A stretch of 64,000 nucleotides of DNA from Shewanella algicola (lineage in GTDB: Bacteria; Pseudomonadota; Gammaproteobacteria; Enterobacterales; Shewanellaceae). Within the stretch, counting starts at the first letter, position 1. Every line of letters starts with the position of its first letter. The position numbers were made by a program, and so were the translations under genes. The DNA lies in contig NZ_BMQI01000002.1 in NCBI RefSeq assembly GCF_014648035.1, positions 114,937 through 178,936 of the forward strand, read 5' to 3'. This document shows, piece by piece, positions 57,625 through 64,000 of the stretch. The notes under the pieces were generated by a model. That model was not told the origin of the DNA and searched no databases. It worked only from the letters and a program-made list of their open reading frames with translations.

Positions 57625-57760
57625 GGCGACACGATAAACATAGCACTCTTTTTTACGTACAAAAATCAGCACATACTAATATTTTATTGTTTTCAAATGA
57701 CTGCGGATGACAGCATTACGCCAGATACGTTAAGATGATGTCATTACACAGAGGGAACTA

Positions 57761-59515
57761 ATGCAAAATTCTTATCGCTTATCCATTGCACATATCAACG
57801 ACACGCATTCAAACTTTGAACCAAGCCCAGTCCAATTTAGTTTAACCACCGAGCAGCAATCTTATAAGCTGGAAACAAACTCAGGTGGCTATGCACGCTT
57901 AGGGTTTCAAATTGACCAGGCAAGGCAGCAAGCAGTCCAGCAGCAAACCCCATTTTTGTTTTTGCATGGTGGTGATAGTTTTCAAGGCACGCTGTATTTT
58001 CGTGAGTTTCAAGGCGCAGCCAACGCCCACTTACTTAACTTGTTAAAACCTGACGCCATGGTGCTAGGTAATCATGAAATTGATGCAGGTAATAGCCCTG
58101 TACAAGCCTTTTTAAACCGCATCGATTTTCCAGTGCTTGCAGGTAACATGGACTTAAGCCATGAAGATAGACTAAAAGTCGGCAGATTGTACGGCCATCC
58201 AATGCTGTACGATTTTGATGACAGCAGCGAAACAGCCAAGGTCTTAATTAAGCCTTTTCATGATACAAAAATGGCGATTATTGGTATCACCTTAGATCAA
58301 ATGCGCTTGATTGCTAGACCCGACCCTGACACCGACTTTGTCAATGCCATTGATACCACCCGTGCCACCATTGCACGCCTGCATCATCAAGGTATTAAAC
58401 ACATCATAGTGTTAAGCCATTTAGGGTTAGACCAAGACCGAGAACTCGCCCAGCAAGTAGATGGCATTAGCCTGATTGTGGGCGGCCATTCTCATACGCT
58501 GCAAGGGCAAATGAGTGACATTGGTTTAAGCAATATACCCTATGCTGAAACCATTAACTCAACGCCTATTTTGCATGCAGGTAAATATGCCGAAACCTTA
58601 GGTTTGGCCGAAATAATTTTCAACAATCAGGGTTGCGTCATTGAGCTTATCGGCAACAATTATTTTATGATTGATAGCCAAATTCATGTCAGCGACGCCC
58701 AAGGGCAAACAGCGTCCCCCGCTGTCTCGCAGTCGTTAATCGCGCAATTACTTGCCCATCCAAGCATTAAAGATGATCAACACGATGATGGCATTCATCA
58801 GGTGATCCACAGCCAATATCGCCCAGCATTAGATGCATTAGAAAACCAAATATTGGCCCATATCCCGCGCGATTTTGTCCATACCCGTTTACCAAGTAAA
58901 CATTTACCCCACGGCAGTGAAATTGCCCCTTGGGTGAGTCGAAGTATGTATAAAGCAGCCAAAAATATTGAACCCGACATTGATTTTGCATTGCACAATG
59001 CTGGCGGCGTTAGGCAATCGCTAAATAAAGGGCAGTTGTCACTGGCCGATGTGGTTGGGCGTATTTTACCGTTTGAGTTGCCGTTAACCCTGTATCAAAT
59101 TATGGGTAAATACGTGATTGAGGCGTTAGAATCGTCGATTAATCGTGCCACAAATAACGGCATTGTGGGGACTGGCGCAGGCAGTTTCCCCTACCCTTAT
59201 GGACTGCGTTATTTTTACGATGGCAAACAAATTAAAGGCCAACGTATTACGAAAATTGAAATTTACAAGCAATACCAATGGCAAGCGCTTGAGCCAGACA
59301 AACTGTACATTGGTGTGTCCAGTGCCTATACCGCCGCGGGAAAAGAAGGTTACGACGCCTTACTGCACGCTCATTGGCAACAAGCTATGACCAGCCAAAC
59401 CTTGCCTGAGGCCTTTATCGACTTTGTCAGTTTGCACGGGCATTTAATTGAAGATCAGTTATTTACCAATGTGCATTACATTAGCCATCGAGAAGATAAA
59501 TCAAAACATGAATAA
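57761..59515 (+). CDS. 5'-nucleotidase/UshA-type metallophosphatase, without signal peptide
   Basis: 584 residues. N-terminal metallophosphoesterase with AHINDTHSNF, HGGDSFQGT, VLGNHEID and IIVLSHLG; H in GGHSHT. C-terminal 5'-nucleotidase domain with LHNAGGVRQSL and GTGAGSFPYPYGLRY. These enzymes hydrolyse nucleoside monophosphates or related phosphoesters with two metal ions. There is no N-terminal signal peptide, unlike periplasmic UshA, so a cytoplasmic role or a different export route is implied. GAGGGAACTA precedes the ATG. Confidence 0.88.
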   Translation: MQNSYRLSIAHINDTHSNFEPSPVQFSLTTEQQSYKLETNSGGYARLGFQIDQARQQAVQQQTPFLFLHGGDSFQGTLYFREFQGAANAHLLNLLKPDAMVLGNHEIDAGNSPVQAFLNRIDFPVLAGNMDLSHEDRLKVGRLYGHPMLYDFDDSSETAKVLIKPFHDTKMAIIGITLDQMRLIARPDPDTDFVNAIDTTRATIARLHHQGIKHIIVLSHLGLDQDRELAQQVDGISLIVGGHSHTLQGQMSDIGLSNIPYAETINSTPILHAGKYAETLGLAEIIFNNQGCVIELIGNNYFMIDSQIHVSDAQGQTASPAVSQSLIAQLLAHPSIKDDQHDDGIHQVIHSQYRPALDALENQILAHIPRDFVHTRLPSKHLPHGSEIAPWVSRSMYKAAKNIEPDIDFALHNAGGVRQSLNKGQLSLADVVGRILPFELPLTLYQIMGKYVIEALESSINRATNNGIVGTGAGSFPYPYGLRYFYDGKQIKGQRITKIEIYKQYQWQALEPDKLYIGVSSAYTAAGKEGYDALLHAHWQQAMTSQTLPEAFIDFVSLHGHLIEDQLFTNVHYISHREDKSKHE

Positions 59516-59641
59516 CAAGCCGCTCATTTAGCGTTAACTATAATACTGTCACGATAATTTGGGTTTGATCACAGACCACGAGTCGCTTAAATGATTAAAT
59601 GCTGAAGTATCTTCTTCTAAATCGTATGACAGGAAAACAAT

Positions 59642-59944
59642 ATGAAAGCTAAATTAATCGCATTTGCTGCCGCCGCTACCCTAGCGTTAGGGATTTCTTC
59701 TGTTTGGGCACAAGGCGCATTACATCAAGGCGAAGTGCTCGACACAATGAATGGTGGTGGTTACACCTACGTTCAAATTAAAGAAGCAGACAAAACCTAT
59801 TGGGCTGCGGGACCACAAACCCAAGTCAGCAAAGGCGATACTGTAGAAGTGTCTGAGCAAATGTGGATGACCGATTTTGCTAGCTCAAGCCTAAATAGAA
59901 CGTTCGATAAAATTATGTTTGTTGGCAATATCGACAAAAAATAG
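59642..59944 (+). CDS. NrfJ-like small periplasmic protein
   Basis: 100 residues. Signal peptide ends VWAQGA. The mature part, with MNGGGYTYVQIKEADKTYWA and MWMTDFASSSLNRTFDKIMFVG, matches the small family found beside nrf genes (NrfJ-related), predicted to be a beta-barrel of OB or SH3 type. The function is unsettled. Single gene with AGGAAAAC before the start and a terminator directly after. Confidence 0.75.
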   Translation: MKAKLIAFAAAATLALGISSVWAQGALHQGEVLDTMNGGGYTYVQIKEADKTYWAAGPQTQVSKGDTVEVSEQMWMTDFASSSLNRTFDKIMFVGNIDKK

Positions 59945-59974
59945 TTCGTTTTACGCTTAAAAAATACCATAATT

Positions 59975-60001
59975 GACCAATCTTTAGGATTGGTCTTTTT
60001 T
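59975..60001 (+). terminator. Terminator after the NrfJ-like gene
   Basis: GACCAATC and GATTGGTC pair around TTTAG, followed by six T. The next ATG follows the T-run immediately. Confidence 0.85.
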
Positions 60002-60526
60002 ATGCAAAATTCATACTTAACGCCTTATCACATTGTTGACTTTAGCCCAGTGTACGCACAACAAGTGAGCGAGTTATACCATATGGCGATACAACATATT
60101 CGCCATCCAAGATACCCGCAAGCCAAACTCGATGCCTGGTCATCATCGCCTCGTTCAAGCAAGTTTTGGCAATTAAAATATCAACGAAACCGCGCTTGGT
60201 TAGCTGTAGATTCAACACAACAAGTGATTGGATTTATTAGTGTCGAAACTCACTTTAAACAACAAGGTTACATTGACTGTTTGTATGTAGCACCGGCTTG
60301 GCAACACCAAGGCATCGCGCGAGCGCTTTATTTACAATTACAAGCCTGGGTACAACAACAGCGTTACCCAGTATTGAGTGTCGACGCCTCATATTTGTCT
60401 AAAGGTTTGTTTGAGCAACATGGTTTTGTGTTAAAACAGGTCAGTTATCAACACAAACTCGGGCAAACTTTTAATGGGTTTTATATGCAAAAAACATTAA
60501 TAAATAATCTTGTCACAGGTCATTAG
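60002..60526 (+). CDS. GNAT family acetyltransferase
   Basis: 174 residues from ATG 60002, which directly follows the T-run of the upstream terminator; an upstream in-frame start (59990) lies within the hairpin. GNAT motifs: VIGFISVETHF, YIDCLYVAPAWQHQGIARAL (acetyl-CoA binding, Q/RxxGxA) and VLSVDASYLSKGLFEQHGF. Transfers an acetyl group from acetyl-CoA to an unknown amine. The only ribosome binding site (AGGA) is inside the hairpin. Its tail overlaps the DUF3820 gene by four bases. Confidence 0.85.
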   Translation: MQNSYLTPYHIVDFSPVYAQQVSELYHMAIQHIRHPRYPQAKLDAWSSSPRSSKFWQLKYQRNRAWLAVDSTQQVIGFISVETHFKQQGYIDCLYVAPAWQHQGIARALYLQLQAWVQQQRYPVLSVDASYLSKGLFEQHGFVLKQVSYQHKLGQTFNGFYMQKTLINNLVTGH

Positions 60527-60735
60527 CGTTTTAATAATGGCTGCAGCATCTCTTCTAATCCATTGAGTTTAACTTCGTACATTAGGGCCAATTGCTCGCC
60601 CAACTTACCTTCTGGAAAGCCTTTAGAGTGAAACCACACCAAATATGGCTCAGGCAATTGCAACAACTTGCGCCCAGCATATTTACCAAATGGCATTGTT
60701 TGATTAATCGCTTCTACTAGTTGTTGCTCGTTCAT
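60523..60735 (-). CDS. DUF3820 family protein
   Basis: 70 residues from ATG 60735 (GTG one codon earlier is dispensable), with GGGT upstream. MPFGKYAGRKLLQLPEPYL then VWFHSKGFPEGKLGEQ is the DUF3820 (QRFQ-like, exonuclease-associated) pattern. Such small proteins are widespread and of unknown function. Tail-to-tail with the acetyltransferase gene. Confidence 0.82.
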   Translation of the reverse strand: MNEQQLVEAINQTMPFGKYAGRKLLQLPEPYLVWFHSKGFPEGKLGEQLALMYEVKLNGLEEMLQPLLKR

Positions 60736-61159
60736 CACGTGACCCTTATTACTGTTTATTTAACGATCTTAACACGGGCCATGTAAGTTTTTGCCTAACT
60801 TCACCGCCACATTAATTATATTAATTAGTTATACAAAACAAAATAAATAACACAATTAGATATATAAAGTGGATTAACGACCTTATTAAAACCAATGACA
60901 TCACACAACTCAACATGGCAGCCTAGCAAAAAAGGGCTGTAAGTGATTATCTAATTTAACTTTTAAGTAACATTGACGCTTGGCCGCTATCAGTGTCAAC
61001 TTTTTGCCATCCCAATAAAATCCGTCAATAAAATTTCGTCATGCCATTTATAAAAAAACGTCAAAAATCAGCTAATTGACGAAACATAACAGAACTCTTA
61101 CAGTTAAGTCATGTATTACTTTTGGCAGTGTATGCGGCCTGATAAAGAGGACGGTTTCG
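60736..61159. other. Leader region of the orphan parA operon with repeated CGTCA motifs
   Basis: No coding sequence. Five CGTCA/TGACG elements lie within about 110 bases: 60973-60978, 61023-61028, 61037-61041, 61059-61064 and 61076-61081. The last two form an inverted pair CGTCAA-N11-TTGACG. They may be binding sites of the ribbon-helix-helix partner. Confidence 0.5.
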
Positions 61160-61906
61160 ATGATCATATTAGTCGGCGGAGAAAAAGGCGGTAGCGGTAA
61201 AAGCTGTTTAGCACAGAACATTGCGGTGTTTCTCACCCGCGAAGCGCAAGCTAGCGTGATTATGGTGGACTGCGACCCACAGCGAACCACATCAGACTGG
61301 ATCCAAGCGCGCAACAATAATCCAGACTTACCGACCATCAACTGCGTGCAATTATACGGAAAAATCCGTAACGACCTGCTGAGTTTAGAGCAGCATTATG
61401 ACTACGTCATTGTCGATTGCGGCGGCCAAGATAACCTCGCACTACGGGCGTCGATGTCAGTGGCTTCGCACGTACTCATGCCATTAAGACCTAAACGTCG
61501 TGACTTAAAAACCGTCAGCCATATGGACGATATTGTCGCAACCTGCTTAATGATAAACCCTAAAATGAAGCCATCATTTGTGATTACCCAATGCCCAAGC
61601 TTACCCAACCAAGCAAGTCGCATTGCCGAAGCAAAAGATGTGTGCCGCACTTACGACATTAATGTACTTGAAGCCGTAAACTACAGCCGCAACATCTATG
61701 ACGACAGCGAAGAGTCTGGTTTATCGGTGTTTGAGTTAGAACCCAAAGGGAAAGCCACCGAAGAAATGCGCAGTATTGCGTGTGAGTTACTCGAAATCAC
61801 CGATGCAAAACAGCTTATTGACCAACGTAATAATGTATCTAATGTCACGACAATGAGAGGAAATTATGGGACTAGCCGATCTCAAGAAAAACGCTTCGTT
61901 ATGTAA
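61160..61906 (+). CDS. ParA-family ATPase (orphan, chromosomal)
   Basis: 248 residues from ATG 61160, after AGAGGA; the frame opens 28 codons earlier without support. The deviant Walker A is GGEKGGSGKSC (residues 6-16), Walker A' is VDCDPQRTT and Walker B is VIVDCGGQDN. These ATPases bind DNA and move cargo such as plasmids, chromosomes, pili or flagellar sites. The length is that of small ParA/MinD relatives. It lies far from any replication origin gene in the window. It overlaps the RHH partner by 41 bases. Confidence 0.88.
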   Translation: MIILVGGEKGGSGKSCLAQNIAVFLTREAQASVIMVDCDPQRTTSDWIQARNNNPDLPTINCVQLYGKIRNDLLSLEQHYDYVIVDCGGQDNLALRASMSVASHVLMPLRPKRRDLKTVSHMDDIVATCLMINPKMKPSFVITQCPSLPNQASRIAEAKDVCRTYDINVLEAVNYSRNIYDDSEESGLSVFELEPKGKATEEMRSIACELLEITDAKQLIDQRNNVSNVTTMRGNYGTSRSQEKRFVM

Positions 61907-62267
61907 AAACGAGCGCCCGATTGCAGTGTCGGTTGATGACTTTATTGCCGCAGCCGATTTATATGCCGCAGGCGTTGAGACTCACTCAGGCTTATCCCCC
62001 AAAGCCCTGACAGAGTCTTCTAACGTGGTTGATTTTTTACAACGTAAATATCAACAACCGCAAACGCCCCCCCAACTAACTCAGGCCATAAAAAAGCCAT
62101 ACAAGCGTTGTACATACACCTTAAGCGAGGCGGCAATAGAGCAATTAACCCTATTGAGCCAAAAAGGACAAGTGGCTAAATCAAAGCTGATTAGGCAGCT
62201 TATTGCTCATTATTTTTCATTAACGCCTGAACAACAAAAACGTATCGACGCAAATTTTCACGACTAA
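61866..62267 (+). CDS. Ribbon-helix-helix partner of the orphan ParA
   Basis: 133 residues with AGAGGAAATT before the ATG, so initiation within the parA tail is well supported. The N-terminal MGLADLKKN segment could stimulate the ATPase. The C-terminal 45 residues (KRCTYTLSEAAIEQLTLLSQ then AKSKLIRQLIAHYF) form an RHH DNA-binding motif. RHH proteins pair with ParA in small plasmid partition systems (ParG/Omega type). Here both are on the chromosome, with repeated CGTCA elements just upstream. Confidence 0.75.
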   Translation: MGLADLKKNASLCKNERPIAVSVDDFIAAADLYAAGVETHSGLSPKALTESSNVVDFLQRKYQQPQTPPQLTQAIKKPYKRCTYTLSEAAIEQLTLLSQKGQVAKSKLIRQLIAHYFSLTPEQQKRIDANFHD

Positions 62268-62443
62268 ACAAAACTTAGCAACACTCAGCATAAACCGAGT
62301 TCACCATCTCTCCCCACCCTTTGCTGGCAGCAAATTGACCATCGTTATTTGTATGCCAGTTTTTTTATCTTTATGTCTCTAGCTTGAATTTCACCTAAGC
62401 CTCCCCCATAAATAGTTTATGAGAGAATTCATTTGGAAAATCA

Positions 62444-63268
62444 ATGGTAGCGATTGTAATTGTGATAACCGTGTCAATATTAGCAATCGCATGGATTGGC
62501 AGTAGCCGCTGGCGTAAACAGCGTCAACGCAAACGCATTACCTCAATGCCCTTCCCACATGCATGGCGCGCCATACTTAAAGCTCGATTTCCGTACTTTA
62601 AAGCCATGCCAACTGATCTACAGCTGCAATTAAAAAAACACATACAGATTTTTATTAAAGAAAAACAATTTGTTGGTTGTAATGCTTTTATCATTAATGA
62701 TGAAGTCAAAGTCACTATTGCCGCGCAAGCCTGCTTGCTTTTACTTAACCGACAAACCGATTACTACCCTAAATTAACCCAGATTTTAGTGTATCCGGCC
62801 GCCTTTATTGTTGAGAACAACCGCACCGACATGGCAGGCGTACAATCAACACAGCGCAATGTGTTATTGGGCGAGTCTTGGGGGCATGGCAAAGTCGTTT
62901 TGTCGTGGAATAGCACGCTACAAGGCGCTGCAGATCCGTTTGATGGCAACAATGTTGTGATCCATGAGTTTGCCCACCAGCTCGACCAGGAAGATGGCAG
63001 CGCGAATGGTGCTCCCCCACTGGGTGATATTACGGCTTATCGTTCTTGGTCTAAAACGCTAGGCGAAGAATTTAAACAACTTCAACATTGCGCAGCGCAC
63101 CATATACCGTCATTATTTAACTATTATGGTGCGACCAATCCGGCAGAGTTTTTTGCCGTAATCAGCGAAACCTTTTTTGAACGTCCAGTGGAGTTTTATC
63201 AACAACACCAACAACTATACCAAGAATTAAGTCAGTTTTATCACCTAGACCCAATCCATTGGCATTAA
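62444..63268 (+). CDS. mtfA: MtfA family zinc peptidase
   Basis: 274 residues. An N-terminal hydrophobic segment (IVIVITVSILAIAWI) anchors it to the membrane. The zinc site is HEFAHQLDQEDG (HExxH), with a downstream Glu in NPAEFFAVISETFFE. The body has AYAACLLLL-like QACLLLLNRQTDYYPKL. In E. coli MtfA binds Mlc and has aminopeptidase activity in regulation of the glucose PTS. GGAAAA lies before the ATG. Confidence 0.88.
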   Translation: MVAIVIVITVSILAIAWIGSSRWRKQRQRKRITSMPFPHAWRAILKARFPYFKAMPTDLQLQLKKHIQIFIKEKQFVGCNAFIINDEVKVTIAAQACLLLLNRQTDYYPKLTQILVYPAAFIVENNRTDMAGVQSTQRNVLLGESWGHGKVVLSWNSTLQGAADPFDGNNVVIHEFAHQLDQEDGSANGAPPLGDITAYRSWSKTLGEEFKQLQHCAAHHIPSLFNYYGATNPAEFFAVISETFFERPVEFYQQHQQLYQELSQFYHLDPIHWH

Positions 63269-63320
63269 CGGTAACCCCTATTGGTCAACGCGAAATGCAA
63301 TTATTAACGTAAGGGATATT

Positions 63321-63926
63321 ATGCAATCTATTATTCATCGACTTGGCTTTATTGCCATGTTAGTTACCACAGCCGCAGCCTTCGACGTACATGCAAATCA
63401 GGCTGACGAGTTAAGTGCAGATCAAGCGCAAACAGACAACAAAAACCAATCTATTAGTCAACAAGTGAGCTCAGAAAGCCCCGCTATCATTAAAGATCTC
63501 AACACCACCGCTGACATGGTCGACAGCCAGGGCTTATCAGCACAAGACAGCCAGGCAGTAAGCGCATTGCTTAATAAACTGCATGAAAGTGCCGCAAGCG
63601 CGGACTGGACAACCTACTTCAGTTTATATCATCCGCAAGCGGTGTTTATCGGCACCGACAATACTGAACGTTGGAACATGGTTGAGTTTCAACGTTATGC
63701 TCAGCCGACGAAAGGCTGGCGCTATGAGCTTCAATCGCGCCACTTATTGCAAATAGACGACACCATTTTATTTGATGAGCACTTATTTAGCCCGGCCTAT
63801 GGTGCAAGTCGTGGCACAGGTGCATTAGTTCACACCGAACAAGGCTGGAAAATAGCCCAATATCATTTAAGTTTTCCTATTCCTAATGACAAAGCGAAAC
63901 GCATTACCAGCTTAATAATGCAGTAG
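63321..63926 (+). CDS. SnoaL-like/NTF2-fold protein with signal peptide
   Basis: 201 residues. A signal peptide ends DVHANQ. After a Gln/Ser-rich linker, residues of about 80-200 form an NTF2-like domain (ALLNKLHESAASADWTTYFS, FIGTDNTERWN, and a terminal EQGWKIAQYHLSFP). SnoaL-type domains act as small hydrolases or polyketide cyclases, or only bind ligands; nothing here fixes the function. AAGGGATATT precedes the ATG. Confidence 0.78.
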   Translation: MQSIIHRLGFIAMLVTTAAAFDVHANQADELSADQAQTDNKNQSISQQVSSESPAIIKDLNTTADMVDSQGLSAQDSQAVSALLNKLHESAASADWTTYFSLYHPQAVFIGTDNTERWNMVEFQRYAQPTKGWRYELQSRHLLQIDDTILFDEHLFSPAYGASRGTGALVHTEQGWKIAQYHLSFPIPNDKAKRITSLIMQ

Positions 63927-63940
63927 TGTTGCAATGACAT

Positions 63941-64000
63941 CGAGTAGGGTGAGGCGTCACCGCCCCATCCCTCTCACAGAACCGTACGTACGGACCTCGT
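63941..64000 (-). mobile_element. 3' end of a second group II intron (domains V-VI), cut by window edge
   Basis: On the minus strand the sequence runs ...GTCCGTACGTACGG, TTCTG, then a hairpin GATGGGGC-GGTGAC-GCCTCACC with one unpaired A, as expected for the branch point of domain VI. It ends near CCTAC at about 63941. Domain V's 3' half ACGTACGGTTC is visible and its 5' half would lie beyond the window. It is a different intron from the one at 5 kb, whose domain VI differs. It is inserted 14 bases after the stop of the SnoaL gene. Confidence 0.72.

Larger units (their letters stand above)
57379..57760. other. Repeat-rich gap between CNNM pseudogene and 5'-nucleotidase gene
   Basis: No credible coding sequence. 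It holds a 15-base tandem repeat and a 14-base inverted repeat (listed separately) and must carry the promoter of the nucleotidase gene. The minus-strand open stretch here is a product of the tandem repeat (repeated YTFFI). Confidence 0.6.

Noticed and set aside
57409..57672. Minus-strand frame of 87 codons with YTFFI repeats
   Set aside because: It is produced by translating the 15-base tandem repeat; no recognisable protein sequence.

Overview
The window looks like chromosome of a Shewanella-type marine gammaproteobacterium. This is judged from conserved gene order and gene content, not from a database search. Two housekeeping blocks fix the lineage: purL-mltF-tadA-guaA-guaB-xseA (about 23.6-34.9 kb) and rlmN-pilW-rodZ-ispG-hisS-yfgM-bamB-der (47.5-56.4 kb). 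Accessory DNA lies between and around them.

Left end (1-13.5 kb): a surface or flagellin glycan modification locus holding a Rieske oxygenase (cut by the window edge), a PseG-like protein, an SDR, two divergent ketoacyl synthase III paralogues, an M28-type DUF4910 protein and a formyltransferase. It is broken by an IS3-family element that itself carries a 2280-base group II intron. The intron boundaries can be fixed to the base because rejoining the flanks restores the transposase reading frame. A tRNA-Arg(CCT) follows, then the divergent flagellar genes flgT and flgO-flgP. A sigma54-type promoter precedes flgT and a near-perfect sigma28 promoter precedes flgO.

13.5-23.5 kb: an outer-membrane beta-barrel protein, a TetR regulator divergent from an RND efflux pair, and the cydA-cydB-cydX oxidase operon. 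A short transcription unit with its own promoter and terminator sits between cydA and purL and encodes a possible 26-residue peptide.

34.9-47.5 kb: lineage-specific envelope genes. One group is a PepSY protein, response regulator and kinase, flanked by a GlyGly-CTERM-like protein and a DUF3300 protein. All three transcription units are preceded by the same TGTTCA-type direct repeat with 11-base spacing. The second group is an operon tlpA-DUF4266-DUF3570-apbE-regulator-kinase. Its DUF3570 protein carries a DSLTGAS sequence that matches the ApbE flavinylation motif, so the operon may build a covalently flavinylated envelope protein. A CTTAAG-N5-CTTAAG box precedes tlpA.

56.5-64 kb: a CNNM/CorC-type pseudogene with three in-frame stops, a repeat-rich gap, a 5'-nucleotidase, an NrfJ-like periplasmic protein, an acetyltransferase, a DUF3820 protein, an orphan ParA with a ribbon-helix-helix partner, MtfA and a SnoaL-like protein. 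The last 60 bases look like the 3' end of a second, different group II intron.
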